From the NCBI RefSeq assembly GCF_000974425.1, contig NZ_CP010429.1, positions 1,984,001 through 2,048,000 of the forward strand: 64,000 nt of DNA. Direction: 5' to 3'. The notes under the pieces were generated by a model that was given only the letters and a program-made list of their open reading frames with translations, was not told where the DNA came from and ran no database searches. This document shows positions 25,752 to 34,786 of this stretch, in pieces. This DNA is from Spirosoma radiotolerans (GTDB lineage: Bacteria; Bacteroidota; Bacteroidia; Cytophagales; Spirosomataceae). Position numbers and translations under genes: made by a program. Every line of letters starts with the position of its first letter. Position 1 is the first letter of the stretch.

Positions 25752-27113
25752 TCAGTTTTTCCTTCCTGTCTCAATAGTCACGATATCTTGACCAGCAACG
25801 CCGAGGTAATAACGTAGAAGCTCCGGGTAGAGTTGAATGCCCTTATCTGAATTGGTAAAGATCAGAAGCGCCTGCTTCGCTTTGGGCAGCAGTAGCACAA
25901 TCGTATGCACACCCGGATCGTGGCCGCCGTGGGAAAGAGCGTACTGATCACCACCCACCGGTTCGTAGATTACCCAGCCTAAACCCATATAGGAATTCGC
26001 TTTTCGTTCGACCTGATGGCTGGCCATTTCCTCAAACAGTTCCTGCCTTAACCCAGCGCCTGAAAGCAGCCAAGCCATGAATTTACAATAGTCGCTGGCG
26101 GTCGTTTTCAGTAGATCCGCGGCATTGGATTCTGTATTTTTGACGACAGCCAATGGCATTCCTGACTCATCAAACGGAAAGGCCAGGCGGTTCTCGTCCC
26201 CTGGATTCCATGTAAAACTCGTCGAGTTCATACCGAGTGGTTTAAAGACAATCGAGTCAGCTAATTGGTAAAGGGAGCGCCTGAACTTGCTCTCTAGAGC
26301 ATGCCTCAGGTACTCAAATCCTTCACCTGAGTACTGGTAATGTGTGCCGGGTTCAAATTGAAATGCGAGTTTTCCACCGGAAAGCTCCGTGCGCCAGTTA
26401 GGAAACCCCGTCTGATGGGTGAGAATATGGCGGGTCGTCAGGTGTTTACTTCTGGGGTCTTGGGCTACATCCGGATCGATGAAGTAAGCCGCTATCGGTG
26501 CATCTATCTCCCAACTACCAGCATTGGCCAGACTTAGGGTCACCATGGCCGTGATGGTCTTGGTGACTGAGGCCACGTTGAAAAGCGTGTTGATAGGGGC
26601 GGGGACCCCCTGCTTTAGCTCACCAAAAACCTTAATCTCCGCCCGTTTTCCCTCTTCAAGGTAACCGATTGCCAAGCAGGGTACTCCTTTACTTTTCAAC
26701 CAGGTAGTGACGGCCAGAGAATCCTTCATATCCGGAATCTCAGGTGCTGCCTGTTGAGCGTTTACTGAAGCGTCGGACGAAAGGGTCGGATTGTTGAGTG
26801 CTTCAGCTATTGGAATCGGCTGACTCCAGCGTTGGCCGTCAACCGCACGTTTCGTAATACCCGAGTTCACCCGGCTGGTCCAACTTTGTGCATACCCGTA
26901 ATAGAACGCTGTGCCATCTGTAGAAAACGCCACTGAACCCATCACGATCCCCGAGTCAACAGGCATTTTAGGTGCAAATACCTGGGGAATTTCAGTAGGC
27001 GGAGTTTGCCCAAAATACGCATTCGCACTGGTCCAATTCGCCGAATTGGTCGTTTGGGCGATCAGTTTTCCAATAGTGACCGAAAGAATTGCCAAAAGAA
27101 TCGTCTTTTTCAT
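25752..27113 (-). CDS. serine hydrolase (class C beta-lactamase fold) with PD40-like N-terminal remnant
   Basis: 453 residues. Signal peptide through KLIAQ. Residues 34-113 look like the start of a TolB/PD40 beta-propeller protein (YFGQTPPTEIPQVFAPKMP; SVAFSTDGTAFYYGYAQSW), but the propeller is not continued. From about residue 125 a complete class C beta-lactamase/penicillin-binding-like domain follows: S182-V-T-K185, Y261-S-G and H-G-G (SHGGHDPGVH). The enzyme half should hydrolyse peptides or esters in the periplasm. The two parts look like a fusion of two gene types. A 28-bp gap separates it from the gene upstream on the same strand, so they are probably co-transcribed. Confidence 0.85.
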   Translation of the reverse strand: MKKTILLAILSVTIGKLIAQTTNSANWTSANAYFGQTPPTEIPQVFAPKMPVDSGIVMGSVAFSTDGTAFYYGYAQSWTSRVNSGITKRAVDGQRWSQPIPIAEALNNPTLSSDASVNAQQAAPEIPDMKDSLAVTTWLKSKGVPCLAIGYLEEGKRAEIKVFGELKQGVPAPINTLFNVASVTKTITAMVTLSLANAGSWEIDAPIAAYFIDPDVAQDPRSKHLTTRHILTHQTGFPNWRTELSGGKLAFQFEPGTHYQYSGEGFEYLRHALESKFRRSLYQLADSIVFKPLGMNSTSFTWNPGDENRLAFPFDESGMPLAVVKNTESNAADLLKTTASDYCKFMAWLLSGAGLRQELFEEMASHQVERKANSYMGLGWVIYEPVGGDQYALSHGGHDPGVHTIVLLLPKAKQALLIFTNSDKGIQLYPELLRYYLGVAGQDIVTIETGRKN

Positions 27114-27141
27114 ATGGTTCCTTATACAAGAAGTTTGGTGT

Positions 27142-28317
27142 TTATTTCATGATCTGAATCCCGACTGTATCGTCCAGGCGGGCCACGATCCCCCATCCAT
27201 AGAAATAATTAGCCAGACCGATCAGAATTTCATTGTTCCCTTCTTTTAGCGGTAGGCGGATACTTGCATTCTCAATCGTACACCGGCCAGCCGGGTATTT
27301 TTGTTGAGGAGTTCCAAAGTAGTTTTTGTCGGCGTACAGAAATTGTCCATTCACAAACACCCAGACTTCATCGCTGAAACCCAGGCTTAGCAGACGCTCC
27401 TGTGCTTTATTGGACTGAATACTGGTTTTAAGCCAGGCCAGCAAACGCACTTCACCCGGTTTATGGGCATACTGTCGGCTCAGGTTGACAATACCCCGGC
27501 TTTCAGCTTTAATGGGCGACCAGCGTGTACTGCTGTCAGGCAGTTCAGCGGGATCTGTTTTTCCGTAGGTGCTTTGTAGTCCAATGACTGGCTCTTTGCC
27601 AAATGGCAACACGGCAGGAGCACTCACCAGCCAGTTTCGGAGGTAGCGGGTGTCGTGCGCAACAATATTATATCCAGGCTCTGGGTTAAGGCCTTCAGTA
27701 ACGTCGGGTTTGATGACCAGATTGGCATAATTGACCGAACCGCTCAATGATATCGATCCGCCTGTTTCGGGACTTTCCAGTTCCGGAACAACCAGCACGG
27801 GCTTGCTCATATCGTTGACATAGGCTTTCATTTGCCGGCCCGAAATCACCAGTTTTACGTGATTCCAGCCTGCTTCGGCAATCGAAGCGCCTGTCTGGTA
27901 TTCATCCGTCAGATCCCACATGCTCATCCCCTTCACAATAGGGGCATATTGCACCGTGGTTCGTACGTCGGGCGTAACTTTGCCGAACGACCGGAGGTAA
28001 AAATTTTCTCCATTCTGCTGATCAGCATCCATTCGAAAATTAATGCCCGGAAAACCAGGACCTGTTAGTTCGACATCGTATTCAATGGTGCCATTGCTAA
28101 ACACAACATCGTTCAGGACAATACTTTTGGGACCTTTTAGTATCTTCATAACGCCAGCTTCTTTGCCAGCTATAAAGTCGACCTGACCGGGTGCATACGT
28201 CCATTTCCCGGCTGTCATAGGGATGCGTAATTCCTGTGATTTGCGGACGGACGTTTTCTGGGCATACGCAGGCCACGCCAGCGGTAGCATAAAAAGAAGA
28301 AAATAGAGTCGGTACAT
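27142..28317 (-). CDS. secreted LamG/DUF1080-like (jelly-roll) protein
   Basis: 391 residues from the ATG at 28317 (MYRLYFLLFMLPLAWPAYAQ, signal peptide); 24 more codons are open upstream. The first half resembles a concanavalin-like jelly roll: VFSNGTIEYDVELTGPGFPG, then FYLRSFGKV and AGWNHVKLVISGRQMKAYVN, as in DUF1080/LamG domains. The second half is another beta domain (LPLKEGNNEILIGLANYFYG, VNGQFLYADKNYF), like a galactose-binding fold. Probably binds a carbohydrate or a cell-envelope glycan outside the cytoplasm. It precedes the serine hydrolase in a likely two-gene operon. Confidence 0.7.
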   Translation of the reverse strand: MYRLYFLLFMLPLAWPAYAQKTSVRKSQELRIPMTAGKWTYAPGQVDFIAGKEAGVMKILKGPKSIVLNDVVFSNGTIEYDVELTGPGFPGINFRMDADQQNGENFYLRSFGKVTPDVRTTVQYAPIVKGMSMWDLTDEYQTGASIAEAGWNHVKLVISGRQMKAYVNDMSKPVLVVPELESPETGGSISLSGSVNYANLVIKPDVTEGLNPEPGYNIVAHDTRYLRNWLVSAPAVLPFGKEPVIGLQSTYGKTDPAELPDSSTRWSPIKAESRGIVNLSRQYAHKPGEVRLLAWLKTSIQSNKAQERLLSLGFSDEVWVFVNGQFLYADKNYFGTPQQKYPAGRCTIENASIRLPLKEGNNEILIGLANYFYGWGIVARLDDTVGIQIMK

Positions 28318-28513
28318 GCGGATTTGGCGTAAGAAATTAAGATTGACGAAAACCGGATTACTGATCGGTTGAAAGCCAATAGGCTGCATTGAAATTGATC
28401 GTGAAAACTCGTGCCCTTACTAAGGATCTGCCAGTAAACGTATGGAAGAAGTTTATCGGGTTAAAATCATTTCGAATTCAAGTTTTTTTCAAGTTGTATC
28501 ACATTGACTAACA

Positions 28514-29782
28514 ATGGTTTCTGATTCTGTTGATTTGCTCCGCTGCAAACAATTGATTGAACAAAAACTCGATTGGGGAGCGGGTGGCACCTGGACCAGC
28601 AACGACTTTGAAAATCTCCAGCAACGGATTCTGGACGAAACAGGGGTTTCATTAAGTGCCAGTACCCTGCGCCGAATCTGGGGACGGGTCGATTACCAGC
28701 ATTTGCCCAGCGGCACTACCTTGAATACGCTGGCTCAGTTTGCCGGTTTCCCCGACTGGCGGCAGTTCGTTCGGTCGCAGGAAATACCAACCGAGTCGCC
28801 TGCCCCAATCGAATTGATACCCGCCAGGGCGACAAAGTCATCCATTAACTGGCGACGGCTGGGCTGGATTGCGGGCGTGACCATAGTGCTCCTCTTATTG
28901 GGAATCGTAGCTTTTGACCAGAAGCCTACCCAGATCGATGCTACTCAGTATAGTTTTAGCAGCAAATTGCTGACCCGTACGCTTCCTAACTCGGTTATCT
29001 TTACCTACGATGCCACAGCTTCCCCGACTGATTCGGTCTATATTCAGCAATCCTGGGATAAGACCCGGCGGGAGGCCGTGGCTAAAAATGGGCAAACGCA
29101 TACGTCTATTTACTACGAATCGGGCTTTTACCGCGCCAAACTGATTGTCGGTCATCAGATCGTACAGGAGCATTCCCTGTTGATTCCCAGCGATGGGTGG
29201 CTGGGCACTATTGCCGCGAAGCCTGTTCCGGTCTATCTGAAGCCGACCGAATTTAGGACGAAGGAGCAGTTGCAACTGCCCGTTGCGACAATCCAGCAGA
29301 AAAACATAGCCTTACAACCCGTTGCGCCAGTAGTGAAGTATGTCAACGTTGGTAATTTTGACCCTGTTCCCGTAAACGATGTTGCCTTTAGCTGCGACGT
29401 AAAAAATGAGTATAGCGAAGGGGCAGCTACCTGTCAGCAATCGTGGATTGTATTGATAACGAATGATATACCCATCTCGATACCGCTCTGTACCAAAGGC
29501 TGCGTTTCTGAATTGATGCTAATGGACGGGTCCGGTACGGTTTCCGGCAAAAATAGGGATCTGTCCGGGCTGGGCGTCGACTTTTCGGATTGGGTTCACG
29601 TATCCTGCCATACCGACGGCCGAAAACTCTATTATACCATCAATGATAAAGTGGCTTACTCCGCAACGCTACCAACATCGAAGGTGGAAATTGTGGGTAT
29701 TCTGTTTGCTTTTCGGGGAACGGGCTCCGTTAAAAACATCCAGTTGCAAGCAACAGGCAAGCTGGTGTTTCAATCATTTTAG
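28514..29782 (+). CDS. single-pass membrane protein with DNA-binding-like N-terminus and jelly-roll-like C-terminus
   Basis: 422 residues. Residues 1-90 are cytoplasmic and helical: CKQLIEQKLDWGAGGTWTSN, then LQQRILDETGVSLSASTLRR with IWGR, and TTLNTLAQFAGFPDWRQFV. The middle segment reads like a helix-turn-helix (S-x-S-T-L-R-R-x-W-G) recurrent in Cytophagales proteins. One transmembrane helix follows near 115-135 (LGWIAGVTIVLLLLGIVAF). The outside part, up to 422, has beta strands and a final jelly-roll-like domain (DWVHVSCHTDGRKLYYTIND). It may transmit an envelope signal to DNA without a kinase. It is divergent from the secreted protein gene at 27142-28317 (196-bp gap), which shares this final domain type. 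Confidence 0.6.
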   Translation: MVSDSVDLLRCKQLIEQKLDWGAGGTWTSNDFENLQQRILDETGVSLSASTLRRIWGRVDYQHLPSGTTLNTLAQFAGFPDWRQFVRSQEIPTESPAPIELIPARATKSSINWRRLGWIAGVTIVLLLLGIVAFDQKPTQIDATQYSFSSKLLTRTLPNSVIFTYDATASPTDSVYIQQSWDKTRREAVAKNGQTHTSIYYESGFYRAKLIVGHQIVQEHSLLIPSDGWLGTIAAKPVPVYLKPTEFRTKEQLQLPVATIQQKNIALQPVAPVVKYVNVGNFDPVPVNDVAFSCDVKNEYSEGAATCQQSWIVLITNDIPISIPLCTKGCVSELMLMDGSGTVSGKNRDLSGLGVDFSDWVHVSCHTDGRKLYYTINDKVAYSATLPTSKVEIVGILFAFRGTGSVKNIQLQATGKLVFQSF

Positions 29783-29879
29783 TTAAAACTAGCCAATTTA
29801 GGTTACTGCTGATTATTAATCAGATTAGAACGATTTACTGCGATACCAATCAGAAAAATGACTTCGGGAAGAAGCCTTG

Positions 29880-29919
29880 CCTCGACCGGTCTATTCTGTG
29901 AAAAGTAGACTGGTCGAGG
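29880..29919 (+). terminator. hairpin after the membrane protein gene
   Basis: CCTCGACCGGTCTA and TAGACTGGTCGAGG pair (one G-T mismatch) around a 12-nt loop, 98 bp after the stop at 29782. Confidence 0.6.
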
Positions 29920-30272
29920 TAAGTTTACGTAGAACGAGATTGTGAAAATCAGACAGAAATCAGCTTAGAATATCACAAATTCAAGCCGTTGTTTTTCAGT
30001 ATTGCCCTCTACCGGTTTGTTGTCACCGATGGATTTGGTTTAACAATCACGAGCGATTTGTGAGATTGAGTGATCGTGTATCTCGTTAACCTTTGATTTC
30101 TCCGAGTTAGCCAAATTGTTCTCGACGACAGCTACTTAACTAATATAAACTTATCTGTTTTGTATCGTAAGCGGACAGCAACTGTCCATTTTTAATGATT
30201 CTGTGTAAACACTAGGGGTGCGTTAAAAAAAAGTACATAAACCGTCACAACGCGAAAATTCGAGTATCGAAT
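29920..30272. other. AT-rich intergenic region
   Basis: No gene or known motif seen. It ends at the edge of the inverted leader repeat. Confidence 0.35.
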
Positions 30273-30562
30273 AAACGCCCAGGTTTTGGCACAGAAATTC
30301 GAAGTTGCTATCGTATCAAGAAGGAACGTTTGCTGAGAATTAGACAGAGGAATACTTTTGCACTTTTCTTCGTGTAATTGAATAAGTGTTTTTATGTTAA
30401 GCGATTATTCTAAGATTACATGCCCTATATAAGCCCTGAAAGCAGCCCGAATCGTCCTTTGAAAAAGGGAGAAGGAAGACTGATGTTATGTTAATGAAAT
30501 ATCTGTAGATTGAACTCGCCAACTACAAGTAAAGGACCACTAAAAACAGCTTCGGGGTTAAC
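30273..30562 (+). repeat. inverted leader repeat, copy 1
   Basis: About 290 bp that recur in inverted orientation at 35463-35754. The best block, GGAACGTTTGCTGAGAATTAG through the CTTCGTGTAATTGAATAAGT segment to TTAAGCGATTATT (30323-30415), differs at only a few positions. The distal end (ATCTGTAGATTGAAC, AGTAAAGGACC, CAGCTTCGGGGTTAAC) is also shared. It ends 81 bp before the gene at 30644. Confidence 0.85.
30329..30360 (+). promoter_or_regulatory. Bacteroidota-type promoter inside leader repeat 1
   Basis: TTTG (30329-30332), 20-nt spacer, TACTTTTG (30353-30360): an excellent match to the TTTG / TAnnTTTG consensus. It implies a leader of about 275 nt before the gene at 30644. Confidence 0.6.
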
Positions 30563-30643
30563 GTAACTGGTAATAATACAACAATAAGTAAGAGGTCTTC
30601 GACTAACTGTATAGCGATAACGTATTCTATAAATATCAAAATT

Positions 30644-31255
30644 ATGCGGCTTCTACTTTTCACGTCTGTTCTCATGATTGGCTACCTTTTTCATCCCTTA
30701 GCCAGTAGCGCACAATCTGATTCAACTGCCCCGATATTGAGAAAATCACTGTGGCGAGCTGGTCTTTACAACTTTGTCAGACCTGGACTCAGCCACGAGT
30801 TGCGAATTACACGGAAAATATCGCTTAGTTCAGTGGCCAACTTGCGTACTGATTACATTAGCCATAATGAACAAAGTAAGCCTACCACTTGGTATCGATC
30901 ACTCAGGGTTCAAGCTAGCTTAAGCACCCGGTATTACTATAATCTAGACCATCGTCTGAGAGCGGGCAAGAATGTACAATACAACAGTGGTAACTACTTG
31001 AGCGTAGGGGCTTACTATACTTCCCCTGTTGTTGCCCACTGGGGCGAAGAAAGCCTTTACCAGAGTACCTATCCTTCGGGATTAGGCAATAACGTCAATG
31101 TCCGGCTCCTGTGGGGTATTCAACGACAGTTGCCTCCTAAACGCTTTTACTACGACTTTTCGGCAGGTCTTCAAGTCAATACTTATCAACCAAATAGAGG
31201 CTTGCACGGCTCATTTACGGCTCAATTCTCTATTGGCTATTGCTTAACTAAATAA
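30644..31255 (+). CDS. predicted outer-membrane beta-barrel protein
   Basis: 203 residues. Signal peptide MRLLLFTSVLMIGYLFHPLA through SSAQ. The mature chain is a chain of amphipathic strands ending in an aromatic/basic residue (GLSHELRITRKISLSSVANL, YRSLRVQASLSTRYYYNL, FYYDFSAGLQVNTYQPN, GSFTAQFSIGYCL), consistent with an 8- to 10-stranded outer-membrane barrel. No specific family recognised. First gene downstream of leader repeat 1, with a long untranslated leader. A MITE-like element follows its stop. Confidence 0.55.
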   Translation: MRLLLFTSVLMIGYLFHPLASSAQSDSTAPILRKSLWRAGLYNFVRPGLSHELRITRKISLSSVANLRTDYISHNEQSKPTTWYRSLRVQASLSTRYYYNLDHRLRAGKNVQYNSGNYLSVGAYYTSPVVAHWGEESLYQSTYPSGLGNNVNVRLLWGIQRQLPPKRFYYDFSAGLQVNTYQPNRGLHGSFTAQFSIGYCLTK

Positions 31256-31279
31256 CCAGGTCAGCTTAACATTAAGACA

Positions 31280-31409
31280 GTGACTTTTGCAAAAGTCGAA
31301 ATTACCGTGGACCGGCTTTTTATATGGGGCATTTCTTATCGTTCATTGGGGCGTAATCGGTTTAAAAGGCAAGCGTATCTGAGCTAGTCAAGACTTTTGC
31401 AACAGCCAC
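31280..31409. mobile_element. MITE-like element, copy A (130 bp)
   Basis: Ends are GTGACTTTTGCAAAAGTC and GACTTTTGCAACAGCCAC (inverted, two mismatches). The interior aligns in reverse orientation with copy D (GTGGACC...ATTTCTT...TCGGTTTA). No clear target duplication. Carries no ORF. Confidence 0.7.
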
Positions 31410-31513
31410 TGCATTTATATAACGGGCATCTGCCAATTTTAACTACATTTTATCTAATTATAGTCATAGTTTAGCGCATCACTAATTTTGTCCCCGAATC
31501 TATTTGTTAATCG

Positions 31514-32500
31514 ATGACTCATTTTAAATCGCCAGTTTCTTTCAAGCTTCTGTCCCTTTGTCTGCTCAGCTTTATTACTTTAACCAGTTGCAATAAAGAG
31601 AAAGAACCTGCCGTAACTTCAGTTGCTGCTCAGACTTATTTGGATGAAGTGGTTGGTTTAGTGAAGGCCAATTCAATCAATCGAAAAACGATTGACTGGA
31701 CGGTGTTTAAAGCAAAAGTAGATGCCCAGGCTCGAGGAGCACAGACTATAGCGGATACCTATCCGGCTATTCAGCTTGGCTTAACGTTACTGGGTGACAA
31801 TCACAGCATGTACTATGCCACTACTGGGACGACTTTTTATGGAAACAGGACCGTATCCTGTACAGATCTTAATCCCATAACCGGAACAATATATAAGGGG
31901 ATCGGCTATGTTAAAGTAACTGCTTTTAACGGAGGGGGGAGCGATGCGACAAAGTTCGCTCAATCAATTCAAGATGCCATAAAAGCCGCTGACAGTGACT
32001 CCATTATCGGCTGGATTGTTGATCTGAGAGATAATTTAGGGGGCAACATGTGGCCTATGATTGCGGGTGTAGGGCCTCTGTTAGGGGAGGGCGTATGTGG
32101 CTATTTCCTGGATCCTGATGGAAATGCGTCGGCCTGGTCCTATCAAAAAGGCAGTGCCTTACTGAATCAAGCTGAGCTCACTAAAGTGGAATCGGCCTAC
32201 ACCGTTCGAAAAGCAACGGCTAAAGTGGCTGTGTTAACCAATCAAGCTACCGCCAGTTCAGGTGAGGCCGTAGCGATTGCCTTCAAAGGACGGCCGAATA
32301 CCCGTAGTTTTGGTAAAGCCACGTGTGGTTTATCAACCGCTAATGTAACCAATAAGTTGAGTGATGGTGCCCTCTTAAATTTAACTTAGTCTACAATGGC
32401 CAACCGATCTAAACAAGCTTACGGCTCTTCCATTGAGGTCGATGAAGTAGTGGTTGCTGAAAAGGTAATCGCAGAAGCCACAAGCTGGCTACTTCAATAA
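31514..32500 (+). pseudogene. S41-family peptidase lipoprotein with in-frame stop
   Basis: The first 291 codons are a secreted lipoprotein (lipobox LTSC, Cys26) with an S41/tricorn-like peptidase domain: GYVKVTAFNGGG, SIIGWIVDLRDNLGGNMWPM and the catalytic TNQATASSGEAVAIAF (nucleophile probably Ser249). A TAG at 32387-32389 interrupts the chain after KLSDGALLNLT. The same frame continues past it as STMANRSKQAYGSSIEVDEV and EKVIAEATSWLLQ up to TAA at 32498-32500. This is the normal tail of this peptidase family. So one nonsense codon removes about 36 residues. It may still be partly active, or the TAG may be read through. Confidence 0.8.
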
Positions 32501-32648
32501 AGGTATTCTTTTCTAAAAATTAGTCTGTTGCTATCGGCTATGGAATAACTCACCTGAAATGACCTATAGTGAAATAGTCTAATTTTTGAATCTTGAGTTG
32601 AGGATATACATTGACTCGATCTCTTAATAATCTCTTTACATAACGGCA

Positions 32649-32713
32649 GTGGCTGTGGCAAAAGTCTGGTTGGCCCGGCACTCCGGCATCCATCCAGACT
32701 TTTGCACAACCAC
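32649..32713. mobile_element. MITE-like element, copy B (65 bp, short)
   Basis: Ends GTGGCTGTGGCAAAAGTC and GACTTTTGCACAACCAC, with only about 30 bp between them. A deletion derivative of the family. Lies after the S41 relic. Confidence 0.65.
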
Positions 32714-32861
32714 GCCACTTATACAACAGACTTGAGAATAATACTATTTTAATACAAACCGTTACTAGAATTTATTGCTTATTTAATAACTAATTTAATC
32801 TTTAAAGGATGGTAGGTTTGTTAATAAAGAAAATTTAATTACTCGTAACAACTAGGGCGAG

Positions 32862-33671
32862 ATGAAAACTTGCTTGCTACTCATATTCCTGAGTGTCTTC
32901 ACAAACAAGAGCCTTAAGGCTCAAAATAGTTTAGCTTCTTCTATCCCGGCTATAACTCAACACGACGGTTATTTTGAGAAGCTGACTTATCTTGGCGCTA
33001 ACCAAGACTATTACACTGTCAGTACATTTTTGACTGACAGCACACTTTATCGGGTAGATACATACAGGCTAATTGACAGAGTAAATCCTTATACCAGTCC
33101 AGCCACGATCACTAAAGTAGCTACTCATCAGGGACAAACTAAAATATTCTATCCCACTGGCCAAGTTTATTTGACATGTGAGTATAGTCACAATGTCCTG
33201 CATGGGCCACTAGTAATCTATTACGCTGATGGCTCAATCAAAAGACGAGAGCGCTACAAATCCGGCGACCTGCTGACGAGCCAGTGCTACACACTTCAAG
33301 GCGACCTACAAACGTGTGACTTACTGTATCGGGCACCCCAGTTTATGGGCAAACCCAATCAGCTAAAACGCTATCTAACACAGCGATTACAAGCACTGGC
33401 TCAACGGGAACAAGTACGGGATATCACCATAACGTTGACCATCAATGAACTGGGGCAAATAGCCAAAACGGATGTAAAATCTTACTCAAATCCTGCCAAC
33501 TCTGAGTTGATAAGTTCTGTTTTGGAAGCTGTGCAAGCTATGCCACGTTGGAAGCCGAACCATTTCAACTGGCAGCCCGCTACCATGGATGGTGTGGCGA
33601 TTGAGGAAGCATGGACTATTGACATTAGACGAAAGCAGGGATTCCTGTATGTTTATTTACCACACTCTTAA
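32862..33671 (+). CDS. MORN-repeat / TonB C-terminal-domain protein
   Basis: 269 residues. Signal peptide through SLKAQ. The centre carries MORN-type antitoxin-like repeats: IFYPTGQVYLTCEYSHNVLH, GPLVIYYADGSIKRRERYKS. The C-terminal 90 residues resemble a TonB C-terminal domain (DITITLTINELGQIAKTDVK, then SVLEAVQAMPRWKPNHFN). The membrane-anchored proline-rich part of true TonB is missing, so it is a periplasmic relative rather than an energy transducer. Combinations of MORN and TonB-C domains are common in Bacteroidota and unexplained. It is flanked by MITE copies B and C. Confidence 0.75.
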   Translation: MKTCLLLIFLSVFTNKSLKAQNSLASSIPAITQHDGYFEKLTYLGANQDYYTVSTFLTDSTLYRVDTYRLIDRVNPYTSPATITKVATHQGQTKIFYPTGQVYLTCEYSHNVLHGPLVIYYADGSIKRRERYKSGDLLTSQCYTLQGDLQTCDLLYRAPQFMGKPNQLKRYLTQRLQALAQREQVRDITITLTINELGQIAKTDVKSYSNPANSELISSVLEAVQAMPRWKPNHFNWQPATMDGVAIEEAWTIDIRRKQGFLYVYLPHS

Positions 33672-33744
33672 AAAAAGAGAAAAGGCCTTTTTAGTAGAGA
33701 CTCGTTAAAAATATCTTTATTTCTAAGCCTGTTGTATAACCAGG

Positions 33745-33874
33745 GTGGCTGTTGCAAAAGTCGGTCAGTCGCTTAAGCGAACCGTTCTGACGGTTATTTT
33801 AGGGCTAAAAATTACTCGCCTTTCAGCCGAGTAGCTATCGGAACAGGCAATGATGAGACTTTTACAACAGCCAC
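33745..33874. mobile_element. MITE-like element, copy C (130 bp)
   Basis: Ends GTGGCTGTTGCAAAAGTC and GACTTTTACAACAGCCAC (one mismatch in 18). Its interior is more diverged from the other copies. No ORF. Confidence 0.75.
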
Positions 33875-33939
33875 TATGATCATGTTATGAGATTTCTCTC
33901 GCGTTATCACTGTTCTAAAACCATAAAAAATAATTAGAA

Positions 33940-34239
33940 TTAGTCAATGCCAGGATGAGTAATACGAGAATAGACTAAAAATAAAACCCAAGACAACCCT
34001 ATAAAGAGCGCGATTAGTGAAAGTAACTTGCTCCCTCTTATATTAACAAACAAATGAACAAGTAAACTATATAAGATCAGTAATGGACCAGATAACAAAA
34101 AGCCAAAGATTATCAGGATCGTACTGAAAACCTTATTAGATACCGCAATGAATGGCATGTAAACACGAAAATTTACCATAAATATTGGGAAAACTAACAG
34201 CAATAATATGCCCACTAAGATGTAAAAATGTTTTCCCAT
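33940..34239 (-). CDS. small three-helix membrane protein
   Basis: 99 residues with three hydrophobic helices (FYILVGILLLLVFPIFMV; VFSTILIIFGFLLSGPLLIL; LLSLIALFIGLSWVLFLV) and short basic loops. No family recognised. It follows the DUF6804-like gene on the same strand (49-bp gap), so the two and the DoxX-like gene could form one transcription unit started from leader repeat 2. Inner membrane location. Confidence 0.5.
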   Translation of the reverse strand: MGKHFYILVGILLLLVFPIFMVNFRVYMPFIAVSNKVFSTILIIFGFLLSGPLLILYSLLVHLFVNIRGSKLLSLIALFIGLSWVLFLVYSRITHPGID

Positions 34240-34288
34240 TCTAGTTTGGTCTATAAGTGCCTTTATGATAAGTAAACGCTTTAAACTG

Positions 34289-34600
34289 TCACTGATTTTG
34301 CGTTCTCGCAGGCTTGAACGCTAATCGAATAAAGGCAGCTGCTGTGGCCAAATCAATAATACGCCAAGTCGGTTGAGGCAGATGAATAGGCACTAATGGG
34401 TTAAAGAGGATAGCTACCACCAGCAGACTAATCAACGCTACAATTGAGTCCCTGGTCTGTATAGCGACATAGAAAGCTAGGCCACAAACTACGATCCGCA
34501 AAAAGGTATAAAAGCCATAAGGTAAAGACAACGTAGCTAGAGTAGCTAAGAACAACAGGACCGCTGCTGTTAGGAGAATTGCCCGGTATATCTTCATCAT
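34289..34600 (-). CDS. DUF6804-like small membrane protein
   Basis: 103 residues, about four short helices: AILLTAAVLLFLATLATLSL, TFLRIVVCGLAFYVAIQT, IVALISLLVVAILFNPL, and a final ATAAAFIRLAF. The order LPYGFYTFLRIV / NPLVPIHLPQPTWRIIDL resembles the DUF6804 family of bacterial small membrane proteins, whose function is unknown. Same strand as its neighbours. MITE copy D lies just upstream. Confidence 0.6.
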   Translation of the reverse strand: MMKIYRAILLTAAVLLFLATLATLSLPYGFYTFLRIVVCGLAFYVAIQTRDSIVALISLLVVAILFNPLVPIHLPQPTWRIIDLATAAAFIRLAFKPARTQNQ

Positions 34601-34645
34601 CTAAAACGCCTTAGTTTTCAAACGTCAATCGGTTGTAGAATCATC

Positions 34646-34776
34646 GTGGCTGTTTCAAAAGTCCTGAATAACTCGGATAGGCTTACATTCTAAACTGATA
34701 ACGACCCACTGAGTGACAAGAAATGGTCCATTTAGCGAGTCAGTCCACAATGGTTTTCGACTTTTGCAACAGCCAC
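34646..34776. mobile_element. MITE-like element, copy D (131 bp)
   Basis: Ends GTGGCTGTTTCAAAAGTC and GACTTTTGCAACAGCCAC (one mismatch). Reversed, its interior aligns with copy A at roughly two thirds of positions. Sits between two same-strand genes. Confidence 0.75.
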
Positions 34777-34786
34777 CTACTTTATG

